From Triglochin maritima (taxonomy: Eukaryota > Streptophyta > Magnoliopsida > Alismatales > Juncaginaceae): DNA of 64,000 nucleotides. Positions 44,595 through 56,832 of the stretch are shown here, in pieces. Position 1 is the first letter of the stretch. Every line of letters starts with the position of its first letter. The DNA lies in NCBI GenBank assembly GCA_963682175.1, contig OY821787.1:18702501-18766500 (forward strand), written 5' to 3'. A program made the translations under genes and the position numbers. The notes beneath the pieces are model-generated. The model was given only the letters and a program-made list of their open reading frames with translations. It had not been told where the DNA came from and made no database searches.

Positions 44595-45639
44595 CTGGAA
44601 TAGTTTTTTCAAAACCATTGGCCTACATACCAAACCACCTTTCTATTTTTGTCCAAACCCTTTTGATTAAGAGAATCAAGACATGGGCACCTGGACATGG
44701 AATTCAGTCTTGTTCTTTTGTATAAGTTCTTGTTGTCATCTTTCTAGTTTTTGTTGTCTGGTGTATGTAACATGAAGATTTAAATTAAATGAAATTGTAC
44801 TTTTGGAATGTTAGTTGGCTTCTACTCTGAGATGCTTATCAACACAACTTCATTTTTGTCACAGTAAGTTGTTCGCATCTTAATTTCATAAATAAAGAGA
44901 ATCAGAATAAATAGAATTAACCAGTCACTCTAGAATATCTAGTGAAATTTCTTTCATTCATGTAAAAATTGTTGCCAAAAATTCAAACGAAAGCTCTCCG
45001 TATATCAAAATTTTCTTGTGTTTGTGTCATTCATAGGAAAGTGAAATATTTTCCAACAATTTCCTTGTACCATCCATAATTACTAAAAAAATTAACAAAA
45101 ACACTATATCATAATTGAAAAGTTAAATCTATATGAATTTCTTAATAGATATACCATAAAACTATATAATAAAGATTTACCATAAGAATAGATCTTGTCA
45201 GATTAAATTTCTAAAATAAAATTCTAATAATTATTTTTTCCGATGAAAAAATTAGTATAAATGATGATATATAAATTTATTTAGTTTTTGGTAAAATGTA
45301 AAAAATGAGTTCGAGAAAAGAGAATAATTAATTTAACCGTAGTATCTTTTAATAAAGATCATGGTCCAGAAGAGAAGAAAGAGAAAGAGATTGCCTTAAT
45401 GTCAAATAACTAAAAAACTATAGTATATGCTTATTGTGTTTTGTTAGGACAGGACACAACACAACCTTTTTTACATAGTTTGTAGTGTGTTCCATTCATA
45501 GTTCTTCTCGTTCAGTGAGGGATGTGTACATGATAAAGTCTTGTGAGTCATGAGAATTCGAACCATCACGATAGTCACAATATGTTACAAAATTATACCA
45601 TAAAACTATATAATAAAGATGAACCATAAAATTAGATCT
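44595..45639. other. AT-rich stretch without recognised features
   Basis: No long ORF or terminal structure. An approximate repeat 'ccataaaactatataataaagat' occurs near 45160 and 45600. Confidence 0.5.
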
Positions 45640-45894
45640 TGTTAATTTAGTGAATTGTTTAAAAGTGTCATTTAATGGAAATTAGTATCATTTAAAAGAA
45701 TGGGCTTGTTATTTGAGGATTGTTTCAAGTTTAAAGGACACATTCCTTCAAATTAGAAGGACAGACTTTTGTGGCCAAATGCATTTCGGTTATCGGAATT
45801 GGTGTCTCTCTTGAGGGAATTTGGTGCACCAAACACACATACCTAAAAGGTTTCTGCTGCTTTTCGTTTCTGACCATATATGTTGATAGAGGAA
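45640..45894 (+). repeat. Family X, copy 5, with AAGGACA motifs
   Basis: AAGGACACATTCCTT and AAGGACAGAC lie beside 'cggttatcggaattggtgtctctcttgagggaatttgg' and 'aaaaggtttctgctgcttttcgtttctgacc', matching 43250-43390. Copia copy 2 begins at 45895. Confidence 0.7.
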
Positions 45895-48765
45895 TGTTAT
45901 GATCGATGACCCTCTAATTTTTGTCTATATGCGGAATTAAAACAATAATTAGGATTAAGAAATAAATAAGCAAACCACAAATTCGACGCTGGAGTTTAGA
46001 GAGGTTCAGCGCCACAACCGGTTCTAGTCCTCCTCGCAAGCCTTGCTTGATCCTCTGAGCCTCATTTACGGTTCCGCTAACCGATCTCTGTTCCAGGTCG
46101 AGATCAACACCTTCGGCAATGTCGAGCCTCGCGAACAACCTCGCCTCGCTCTTGTCTCCTCTCACAACCTGAGAGGGACCTTCCCAAAGCTTTACAACAT
46201 GGTGATTCTTTGATATGGAATTTGAATCACAATCTAACTTAAGCACACTTGGATATATGATTGGAATGAATAAGCAAGTGGGAATTTTGGCTTTGAGTGT
46301 AGGAAGATAGAGGTTGAATATAGATCAATACAGAGTGTTGAAGAGTTCTAAATCAAAGATATGAGACCCTATTTGTAAGCTTTCAAGATCTACTAGCCAT
46401 TTGTGAGTTGGTGAGATTTGGACAAATGAGAAACAATAATGTGCTTTAAGCTCGGGAAATATTCTGGGCTAGTTCGGACAACCATTTGAGGAATGGTAGT
46501 CTGAAACATGATGGTTGGATTGGTCTGAATTAAGCATTCAGTTGACCAAATTGGATTCGGATCACTGTTCACCACCTTCCAATAACTTTTTTTGTTTTGA
46601 CCTATTTATGTTCGGTTCAATGATTCATGGTGGACAGTAAGAATAGGTCATGCTACGATTATACAAGTTCGATCGACTACATGCTATTCCGATGACCGAA
46701 TCTAGCACATATTTTGTGTTGATAGTTATGTCTCAGATGAGTGTTTAAGGCAACGGTCAAATACCACATCGAAATAGCTATTGCGTGCCAAAGGCCATGA
46801 AGGAATCGGTTGACCGAAAAAGGACAAATCAATTGGGATCTAAGGCATGATTCAAATGGAAATGTTGGAGCAAAGTCCAAAACCGGTCCATGGCATTTTG
46901 ATCGACCGAAGTTGTTTCGGTTGTTTGACTGGACAATTCCAGAGAGTGTCCTATCGTCAACTAATGGGTAACTTTTTATCCACAATTCGGCATTTGTTCC
47001 AATCTTCTTTCTATAGCGACGACGACTTTATGAATTCAATCCAAATATTTTATAGGAAGCTTGGAATCGAGCTTTTCTTATTTTAGTCGATCACTACCAA
47101 TCATCCTCCTTCTAAGTACCTACATGTGAAGGTTTTGGTACCCAAATAACCTTGGGTCCTTTGACATTAGTATTTCGTACTCAAACAATTTTGGTTTTTG
47201 GTGCCCATACACTTGAGGAACTTTTATTCACAAAGAAATACTTTCCATTCATAGTGTGTGAATAATATGGTTTTTGTAGTTGTTAAGATGATGGCCTAAA
47301 CCATGTTTATCTAAAGATTGTCTTTGACTACCTATAAGCATATCAAGCATTTTCTTTCAATTTGTGAATCTTTCAAGATCATTTTGTAAATGAACATTCT
47401 TAGCATTGACATCTTGTATATCGTCACTACATGAAGGTTTTCCATTTACAATTGCAATTTCAGCAATCAAATGAGAGTTTTCTAATGCAATTTCATCATG
47501 ACTAGCAAGCAAATCATTTTTCTCGTTCATGATATATTCAATTTGACACTGTAGCTCGTTGATTTTCTTTCTAGATTGCTTGTTCTTTTTTGTTCAAAAT
47601 TTTCAAGTAGCTCATTGAACTTAATTTGAAGTTCATTACATGAATTTGAATCATTTTAATCATGAGTTGAGCTAGAAGATACCTCACTTTCTTCATCTTC
47701 GCTTTCCATGATGCACATTGTGGCAAATTCGCCTTCAATTGATGAGGACGATGTTGAATCATACCAAGTTGCTTTGAGACCCTTCTTCTTCTTTGATTTT
47801 GTCTTGCTCTTCTTCTTTTCATTTCTATTTCTTTATCTTTCTTGAGGAGGTCCTTGAATTTTTGAGATAATAATTCCTCATCGAAATGAATCTCCTTTGA
47901 TGGAATTGGTGGTGGCAAGTAGCACCAAGGATTTCTTTGTTTCCTTATTCATGTGGTCTTTCATTTGTATCTCATATGTCATGAGACTATCCATAAGATC
48001 CTCGACCGATGATTTGGTGAGATCTTGTGCTTCTTCAATTGCCGTCTTCTTCTCCTCCCATTCGTCGGTGAGTGACCAGAAAATCTTTTAATTCACTTAT
48101 CCCTTGCTGAAATTCTTGCCTAGAGCTTTGAGACAGTTCATTATTCTGGTGAAGTGATTGTGCATCTCGTTTATGTTCTCACTGGATTGCATATGAAATA
48201 GTGCATATTATGAATGAGTAAACTAAGCCTAGTTTCTTTCATTCTACTTAAACCTTTATGGTGCATTTCTATTGTATGCCATATATCATTTGAACAATCA
48301 CAACCTCTTATCCTATTGTATTCCCCTTCATTTAAGCCACAATATAAGATGTTCGTGATGCGGGAATTCATCTCCGCTTCCTTCATTTTGGGTGAGTTAC
48401 GGACATGATTTCATCATAATTACGAGGTGTGTATGGGTTTAAGATTAATGTCCAATATTTCAAGTCATTTTATTGCAAGTAAATTCTGATTCTTTTCTTT
48501 CAATATTCATAGTTTAACCCATTAAAAAAAGGTTGCCTAGTTGTGGATAATCCTTCACAATGATTACATGTAGATGATGTGCTAAATTACGATTAAGTAA
48601 ATGAAATTAGCAACCTAGTTAGACTGCTGCCCCTTTAATTAGGGACTGGATGCGGAATAAAAACAATAATTATGGATTAACAAATAAACAAGCATTCCAC
48701 AAATTCGACGTTATTTGGAGAGGTTTGGCACCACATCCGGTCCTAGTCCTCCTCGCAAGCCTCAG
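45895..48765 (-). mobile_element. Copia copy 2: non-autonomous LTR-gag-LTR element
   Basis: On the plus strand the 3' LTR starts TGTTATGATCGATGACCC at 45895 and extends to about 46980. Gag sequence follows directly (47000-48400), then leader and a truncated 5' LTR from about 48620 to 48765 ('ggatgcggaataaaaacaataatta', 'ctagtcctcctcgcaagcc'). No protease, integrase or RT lies between. The gap in coding matches copia copy 1, which also lacks pol after Gag. It gives the uninterrupted target sites of elements 1 and 2 (47905, 48280). Exact LTR ends are uncertain. Confidence 0.72.
47000..48400 (-). pseudogene. Copia gag, copy 2
   Basis: Same order as copy 1: UBN2-type core (EAQDLTKSSVEDLMDSLMTY near 48000), KEIHFDEELLSQKFKDLLKK near 47880-47830, and a coiled coil. 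Multiple frameshifts. Paralogous to the three copy 1 pieces (11040-11951, 19255-19629, 28496-28704). Confidence 0.78.
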
Positions 48766-49735
48766 AGATTAGAAGAAGGTCAAATTCGATGGAAATCAAA
48801 TTACAGCAAAAACAAGACAAATTTTCTCCAAGAAAGAGTTGACTAAATAAACCATGTCTAAATTCAAAGGAAAACATCAACATGAAAGACATGACAAGAT
48901 TGACCGATGCAAAAAAGAATGTGCTTCTGAATCTAACGGCACAAGGAAGAGACATAAAAGCATATTTCTTGTACAAGGAACTCATCCTGGTGAGGCGAGG
49001 GGATCTAAAGGATCTAAAATCAAAAAGATCAGAGCTATCAATGGAAGAAAGTAAATTTCATTTTTTGAATATAGTTTTTTTAAGCTCAGAAAATGTGAAG
49101 TTAATGTTACTACCAATTTTAATGGATAGTTAATAGACGCGTTGCCAGAAGTGTTGGAGCAAAGGCAAATGATGGAATGCTATCCATGGAAGGTCATCAC
49201 GATTCCAAGCAACGCTACCCAAGTCATCTTGTCTGGACTACGTGATTTGGTTCCATATTATGTACATCCCATACTAAAATACGGGGACCCAAAGAACTCA
49301 GTGATTGGACAACCACTGTTAAATTCGGGAGACTTTAAACTGCTAATCAGGGATGGGAGAACAGAAAGATTAACCGAACTAAATAGCTTTCTAGAGACCG
49401 CAAAGAAGTAGTGGGTGGGCCACAAAAAAGCAGCGTAGACTATGGTTGAATTCTGGAGATACTACCTAAAAATAAACTGGGACCTAACCTACGAAAGAGA
49501 AACATGCCAATGCCAAACACCAAATAGCAATGAATGTGCAGTGTATGTCATGCACTGGATCGGATTATTGTCGTTGGACATACATCCCCTTACATAGATG
49601 GATGTCAAATATCTACACTCTGTCAGGGATGAATTAATAACGTATTTGGTAGGGGACTCTAGATTCAAAGGCCAGATGTTGTTAATAGAATATCTAATTA
49701 GGATATTGTTAAACTCACATGGAAACAAACAAAAC
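48766..49735 (+). pseudogene. Ulp1-like (C48 peptidase) transposon protein relic
   Basis: Open pieces: MKDMTRLTDAKK to LLPILMDS (48882-49133), then MECYPWKVITIP, SGLRDLVPYYVHP (49142-49411), then CQCQTPNSNECAVYVMHWIG near 49505-49565 and DELITYLVGDSRFKG after a stop. Ulp1-like proteases end with a Gln and a Cys in 'Q.N..DCG.FVM...', and 'QTPNSNECAVYVMHW' fits with DCG changed to ECA. Such domains occur in plant Mutator-like elements and other transposons. The upstream region with the catalytic His is not recognised, so it is partial. It directly follows copia copy 2 and is flanked by AAGGACA arrays. Confidence 0.65.
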
Positions 49736-49919
49736 ATTAATTTTTATTCAACACTAATTAATTTGTATATAAAAATTTGTTTGCCCGATGTTCGTAAACT
49801 GTCGTATTATTCAACACTAATTTTACTCAATTCCTGTATTTTTTAATGGTTTGAACAATACACTTATGTCCTCTTGTATCAGTGTGTGATTTTCTACTTA
49901 TATACCATTACAATTATTT

Positions 49920-50400
49920 ACTATGAGAAGGACACCATTGTCCACGATGGGACAAATTTATCGTCTGAAAGACACGGTACTTTGTAGCACGCATACTTGT
50001 CCTTTGTGTGACAAGTTTTGTCATTCGAAGGACAGACCATTGAACACGTATGGTGTCACTCGAGGGACATGGACCTATGGAACACGCACCCATGTTCTTC
50101 GAGGGAGACGGGTTCCCTTTGAAGGATATGGTCATTTGGAGCACGCATAAGTGTCCTTCGAGGGACAAGTTTGTCCTTTGAAGTACACAGTCCTTCCTAG
50201 GACACGGTCCAGGGAATCCATACCCAATTTTTCTTTCTCAACGTTTGAGGTCGGAATGAATCAAAAGGGTAATAACCAATCATATGTGGTATACTGAAAA
50301 TCTAATGTTCATCGAAATGTGGTACACCGACAACCGAACACATATTGGTCGACCGATATCACTAAATAGAATCACCAGTTTGGACAACCAAAATGCATTC
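49920..50400. repeat. AAGGACA/TGTCCTT array and inverted family X copy
   Basis: 49920-50210 carries about a dozen GGACA/TGTCC motifs in alternating orientation, with 'gcacgcat' spacers. 50214-50400 matches family X in inverse orientation ('caacgtttgaggtcgga', 'caccagtttggacaaccaaaatgcattc'). Confidence 0.75.
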
Positions 50401-50579
50401 ATGCAATAGACCCACCAGGGAAAAAATACTTGAAATGCAAGATAAGTAAGACAAATCTGACGTGGATATCCTTTTTTAGTATGTTCTATTTTTGAATAGT
50501 AAAAAACATATAACACACTGAATATAATGTGAACGGTCAACGTGAGATGTCGTTTTTATACGAAGTTATGGCAAGGTTT

Positions 50580-50840
50580 TGCTCTAAAGTAATAAAAGAC
50601 AATTTTAATGGACACACTCTGGGTTTAAAGGACACATTTGATGTTTAAAGGACTCATGTGTCCTTTACACGTCGTAAGTTGCCTTTGTTAGGAGAGATTT
50701 TTTTAGAAGGACACTTTCGAAGTTAAAGGACACATGTGTCCTTTAAAATAGGGGCATGTTATATGACGACACACTCGATTTTTAAAGGACAGACTTGGGG
50801 TTGACAGGAAAGATTCGTGGGTTTAAAAGGATAGCATTTG
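50580..50840. repeat. AAGGACA/TGTCCTT array, second block
   Basis: Repeated 'aaaggacacat.tg' and 'tgtcctttaaa' motifs (near 50600, 50640, 50665, 50715, 50740, 50795). Same motif as at 43490-44060. Confidence 0.75.
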
Positions 50841-51153
50841 AAAGTCATTTTCACTTTAAGTTAATTTTTCACCACCAATAATTTTCATTTGCGTGCGCGG
50901 AATTTTCGCCCAACATAGAACCGTCCGAGCTTTGCCTCCTACTTCGTATTTCACCTCGAGCATTCCTAACCTACCACGACAATCCCCTATCACACACACC
51001 GACACGGTCTCTCCAGAGCAAGCATCAAACACCCTAAACCCTAAACACATCCCCTACAACCGGTCTCAACCATTAGAGACCAACCAGCAGACCAACCAGC
51101 AAAGGAAAATAGTAAGAAAATTGTCAACGGTACAAGTGACAGTGACATGATAG

Positions 51154-51351
51154 TCTTATGACGACGGAGCTGTTGTTATGTTGGAGTTTCAGAAAAAAAT
51201 TCAGCAGGAAGGTCCATTGCCCGTAGAGTTTGATTCTTACTTGGAACCCACCGGAGAAAACAAAGATTATTGGATAATTTATTTGGGTATTCGGCAGGAT
51301 GCAAAGTGTGCATTTGTACTGCGAAGTGGTCAATGGTGGATAAATCATTGA
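51154..51351 (+). other. Possible exon, unknown product
   Basis: Open frame of about 65 codons: VVMLEFQKKIQQEGPLPVEF, DSYLEPTGENKDYWIIYLGI and FVLRSGQWWINH. Residue composition is protein-like but no family is recognised. The stretch 50880-51150 upstream is richer in C and has no clear frame. Confidence 0.3.
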
Positions 51352-51589
51352 AAGTGCAAATTTGGAAAAATGCAATGGCTAGTTCAATATTATCTACATT
51401 ATCTTTTAAGTTTATTCCTTTCTTTACAGGTTTTTATCAAATCAATACTACTTTTTTTATTTTGTGGGGCAAGAAAAATTCATTGTCCAATCAAATATAG
51501 AGTAAAAAAAAGTGGATAGCGATTGTGGGCCCTCGATGGAAGGATTTCAAAACAAAGTTGATGTCCAATTCATTTTTTTGAAAGTATAA

Positions 51590-52988
51590 TGATTGGGATA
51601 TTAAATTCAAAACTGTAAGTGCACGGTCGCATTTTGATTAGTGGAAAATATGGGTCGTGTGGTCGAGGAGTGAGTGTGGGAAGACGATGACCGTACTCGA
51701 GTGGGGGATGACAAAGGGAGATTGAGGTATCTAAACTACGTGACAATTGCAACGTGAATAAAAAAAGAACAAAAAAAAGTCCCGTACGAGGTGGAGAATG
51801 AATACAAAAGTGTAGATGTGTAAGTTGTGTGTGTATACAATTTAGTGCTCATGACATGCATAACATGGAATCCATAATGACCAAAGCCCAACTATGTCTC
51901 CACGAATTAAGATTTAACATTATCATTAACACATACAAGACATTAATTAAGATGAGGCCAACAAGAGTACATGCATCGACATGCCATCCTTATCTCTTTA
52001 CCCACTCCAACCTTATCCTCACCTCATCATTACCCATAAGGTGGGCCCACTACCCAAAGGATGTGCTAAGCGTCAATTAAGACCATTAACACATCAGAGG
52101 CAAGAGTGAAGCTGCAAGATTAAGATTTAAACACACACCAATCTAATAACATTCACACTTCACATCATTCTCCACCCCCCAATGGGGATGGATTACTCAC
52201 TAATTAACATATTAACCAAAGAAACAACAACATGAAAACAACACATGACAAGTAAAGAAGACTAGATTAAAACAAGAAATAAACAACACAAATTTGATTA
52301 ATGAAGAAGAAAAAATTACAATGTTCTCGTCCTCTCCTCCACTACACTACTAAGTAAGAAATATAACCTACCCTAAAGAGAAGAAGAAGGAAGAGGAAGA
52401 GAAGACGAGGGACTACAAGTTTATTTGTAGAAGATTAGTTGGTCTACATGAATCTGGGCACAATCAGACGAGTGTGATCTGGATATTGCATATTGCTCTG
52501 ACAGACAACCCAACCAGCTGGACAAATCTGGGTGCCAAACACTTTAACCGGATCTGCCAATGGTGGATTTTAATCTGCTACTGGTGGATCTTTCTCGTCT
52601 GATCACCTTCAAATTTTTGATAGTAGCTTTCGTTAACATATTGACCACGTGGGGTGCACTCGGAGCTGTTGGCTCAAGCCTGTTTGGTTTTAATTGTTGA
52701 TTTACTTCTCAGGCTAGGAGATTATGGACTTTTGTGACCAAATATCTTTCTTTACACTTTAGTCCCTCCGGGTTTTTACTTGGGTCCCTTCTGACTTTCA
52801 GTCCAGTCCTTGGTCATTAGAAACAGGTCCAGAAACCTTTTAAATCAATCCATTCTTCTTGCATTTAGGTCATTTTCTCTTCTTTTTTGCCAAAAATCTA
52901 AAACACTCCCAAAAACACTCAAGTAGCACAAAATTGGGGTAAAATAAAGTATATATAGCATGAATGCGGTATGATATGTTATTAATCA
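51590..52988 (-). mobile_element. 3' LTR of an autonomous Athila-type element relic
   Basis: Plus-strand start TGATTGGGATATTAAATTC, end TATGTTATTAATCA, 1399 bp, followed by the PPT (reverse strand AAGTGTGGGGGTATT, 52989-53003) and internal sequence. No second LTR is in the window. CCAAT palindromes near 52550-52595 are degenerate. Confidence 0.88.
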
Positions 52989-53003
52989 AATACCCCCACA
53001 CTT

Positions 53004-54534
53004 ACCTTTTGCTAGTCCCTATCAAAACAAAGAAAGAGAAAATATGAAAGATAGGAAAAACATACGAAAAACAAGATATCCTAACTCACTTTCGTATGTA
53101 TCACGGTTGCACTTAGCACGTGCAACAAGCAGTTAAACCCCCTTGTCACCAAGGAGAAGGAGTGGTGTCTGCTTAGGATTTTCAGCAGATATACCCACAA
53201 AATCCAAACTTTGATGCATTATTCGACCTAGCAACACGACTTGATGGACCAACTTTTGTTGATCATTGGATACAATATTACTATAGGCCGACTCTATATA
53301 TGTATCTTGTCCACACACCTAGCCTAGGGAACCATTCATGCAAGTAAATAATGACTTAAGTCAAAGATATGGGCAACCTTAATATCCTCTAATGATTTGT
53401 TGTGTAAAGTCTGTTACGCTTCTTATTTGTATTTTTTTTCTTTTGGTTTTTTTATAACAAGGAATTCTAACTTGTTGGTGTTTAATTCTCCCAGGGTACG
53501 GTTTCATGCATTATTGTCTGTGAGGACTTACACTATCATGTACGCATTCCCCTAAATCTCCACCTAAGGCGATTCCTACCAATCGTGTAACGGGTGTTCA
53601 GTCGGTGCATCCCAAGTGAGATAACTCCAAAGCAACAATTATTACGTACCCTCAAATGTAATTTCTCGAGTGATGGAGCCATTCGAGAAGACAAATCACC
53701 ATACTAAATTATTTCATATCTACACATAAACCAAAATGCCTACACTTATTGTTTCACAACAACAATTTATGGGTCCCTAACTTCAACAAACTTCCTTATA
53801 CTAATAAGCATGAATTCTTTGACCCGCTAAGTTAAGTGGTGGACTTCTTTATTTGTTTGAGTACTAAAATCCTATGATTAGTCTCCTTCCGAGGGAAAAC
53901 CGGGGTGCATCCTTACGACTACAGATAGGACCTAAATGTATGTACTAGATACTAGATATCCTAATGCATCATGTTCAAGTCAATTTTGGGAGCTTCCATT
54001 TCACTTCGCTTATCAATGGTATTGCAAATGCCAAACACACGCAAAACCCACAAGATATTTTCTTTCGCAAACACATGAAGATTTTGAATGAAATGGAAAA
54101 ATTGAAGCACTCAACAAGCAAAACAAGGCAAGTCAACCAAGGATCATGGTATAGCAAGATATATGAATGTAAATTACAACACACTATCATGACCCTAACA
54201 ATATAAACAAAAGAAAAGAAAAGTAAAAGACTCAACTATGTACATACGTAAAGCACCCCCTGACACTTACTTCATGCATTGTCACCAATAAATGCAAGTA
54301 CACTAAAAGATCTCACCAACGTGAAGCGCAAAAAGAAGTTCATAGTTATGTTGATCTACATAAATCTGAAATACCCAAACTTGTGAGTCACTTAAGAAGG
54401 GAATACAAGTACATTAATAAATGGAGCGCCCTCCACGAGGAGTGGGACCCATGACAACCTCTTTTTTACTTGTTTTTTTTTGATATATTTGTACAAACAT
54501 GAAATCTCAACCATTCAAATAGTTGAGTGCTAGG
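53004..54534 (-). other. 3' non-coding internal region of the autonomous relic
   Basis: Homologous to the equivalent parts of elements 1-3, more diverged. The pol stop codon lies at its right end, split off by element 3: removing element 3 gives HEPP and then a stop. Confidence 0.8.
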
Positions 54535-54539
54535 GAGGT
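54535..54539. repeat. Target site duplication of element 3 (GAGGT)
   Basis: GAGGT here and at 61506-61510, exact. Confidence 0.93.
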
Positions 54540-56111
54540 CGATTGACATCATATCATGCATATATTTGTGTCTTATATCCATTATCTTGAACCTAAACAA
54601 TGCTACGTAACGAGTTTTATGTTTGAGTTTTAGGAATAAATTGGATTGAGGAGAAGAGGCATAAAAGTACCTAGAAACAACGAAAATGACCGAGTTGCAA
54701 GACTTGGGGACTGAGATGCAAGAGGTAAGGACCCAGATGTAAGCCCAAAGGACCAAGAAGCAAATCAAGGCCACACTATCATGAGGAGTATTTTGCCAAT
54801 TCGATTTGGTCTTGCGCTCCAACAACCTATTCGGATGCATCGAACATGAAGAAATGAAGCCAGACAACAACACACCAAATCCAGGCCGGATCCGAACAAT
54901 ATAGACCGCCAATTGGCGGTCCAAGACCGTTAATTGGTGGTAGGTTTGGGTCTGGATCTGCTAAGACTTTGGAGGGTCGTGTATTAGGGTGTATATAGTC
55001 TATTTGTGGTATATGTTTAGTCCCACACCAGGGATTGTCCCAGATTACCTTTTTCTGTGCCTATATATAGAACTCCTCCTCCTTTTGTATTCACCCATTG
55101 ATTGGTGGCATTCTTTCTACTTGGAGTAAAAGCCTTGAAGCAAAAACTCAAGGTGGAGAAGAATGCCACTTGTAGTGTGAGTCATGTAAATAAAATAATT
55201 TTCTTAGTTTCTTTCAATGTTGCTTCTTTCTTAGTTTAATTTCCTTTCATATGCTTCATGCTTCTTTAGTTTTATGTCCTTTTAGCTTCTTTAATATTTC
55301 TTGCTTGCTTAGGTTAATTTCATTTAAGTAGAATGTTTCATTTTAATGTATGTTGTACTGTAATGATTAGTGAGTAGTTTCATCCCCATTTGAGGGGTGG
55401 AGAAATATGTGATATGATTATGTGATGTAGTAGGTGTGTGTTATCTTAATCACTTGAGCCTTATATGATTTCCATAACCATCTAATGGGATTTCACTCTT
55501 GTCTTTCATATGCAAATGCTCTTGAATAAAGCTTAGCTTATGCTTAGATTAGTGGACCTATTTTATAGTGAATGATAAGGTGAGGATATGGATGGAATTG
55601 ATGAAGGAAACATGACTTGTAGTTGCATGTGCTCTTGTTGCCTTTACCTTGGTTAATGCCTTGTCTGTTTTAAGGATAATGTGCTATCTTATTTCTAGTG
55701 GAGGCATAATTGGGTTTGGTCTTTATACATGAGTTCATTTAGCTTTATTCCAATTATTATCTTGTATGTTTTAATGATATTGGGTTATCTTATTTCATTT
55801 GGAGGTAAAGTTGGATTTAGTTTTATGATTTTCATTCACATCATGTTGTGATGAGCATAATTGAACACACACACATAGACATATCTTTGTATTCACACTC
55901 TTTCTCTACCCACTATGGGGTTTAGTTTTATTGCTTATCTTCCATTTCCTTTCTGCATTATAGTGTAGTTTGACCATAACTCCTTTCTCTCCTTTCTTTC
56001 CCACTCGCCTTCGAACAAACTAAAGTCAACACACCTCCCTGTGGATGGACCCGTATTTGCCACTGCTTTAATGCGGCCATGTACTTGCGGTTAATTCTAA
56101 CATATCAATCA
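54540..56111 (+). mobile_element. Element 3 5' LTR
   Basis: Starts CGATTGACATC (TG changed to CG) and ends ACATATCAATCA. Palindromes at about 54903-54943, TATA box CTATATATAG at 55061-55070, ending with 'acttgcggttaatt' before the terminus. Confidence 0.94.
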
Positions 56112-56117
56112 TGTTTT

Positions 56118-56135
56118 TGGCACCGTTGCCGGGGA
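56118..56135 (+). promoter_or_regulatory. Primer-binding site, element 3
   Basis: TGGCACCGTTGCCGGGGA, one base different from element 1's PBS, six bases after the LTR. Confidence 0.92.
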
Positions 56136-56832
56136 GGTGTTTTGTCCAGACATTAGTTTTGACGATTCGAGTGGTTTTAATTTTTCTTTTTTAGTTTTGA
56201 TTTGTTTCAGGGATCCTGAGGATCAAGGGGAGGTGACTGGAGGAATTGGAGAGCGAAACACTCAACAGTGACCGTCAATCAGCGGTCTGGGACCCATAAA
56301 AGATAAGGTGGGGGATTTCATCACCCATTCCTTGGCCCCAAAAATCACTCTTAATAAAGCCTTAATTCTAAAAGCAAGTAGACATTGGCCCTAAGGATTT
56401 TGGATGCACTAGGAGAGTAATGTAGTTGAGACCGTCATGACCTGATCGGCGTTGCCTACCTTGTCGATAGTAGGAGGTACTGAATCTCCGGATATGGTAT
56501 CACTTGCTGGGCATTGTCGTCTTCGTTGTAGGGAGGTGAGGCGTGTTGAGACTAGTGATCTCGAAGTTAGGCGTCGTCTAGCCTAAGGACCCATAGCCAT
56601 AAATTGTTTGAGCAGTGTTTGCTAGATTAGACTTCTACCGTCACCCTTTACCCAAGCCATTTTTTAGGGATTCTTCCCTTCTCCCGTGAGTCATCTTCTT
56701 CTCACCTACTTCTATGTTCTAGTCTCCGACACTTTACACTCTCTGGTAGCGTTTTAGGGTCGAGTCGAGCACTTTTTGCGAGCTTAGCCTCGTGGTGGTG
56801 AGAGTGGTCGACTCGAGAGTTTTTTTGTAGAG
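56136..56832 (+). other. 5' leader of element 3
   Basis: Shorter than element 1's leader: sequence after the degenerate palindrome pair (about 56269-56291) jumps directly to 'aaaagataaggtgggggatttcatcac'. The last part before the ATG, 'gtggtcgactcgagag', is conserved. Confidence 0.7.

Noticed and set aside
51030..51050. Telomere-like CCCTAAA repeats
   Set aside because: Only two units in a C-rich context; not an interstitial telomere tract.
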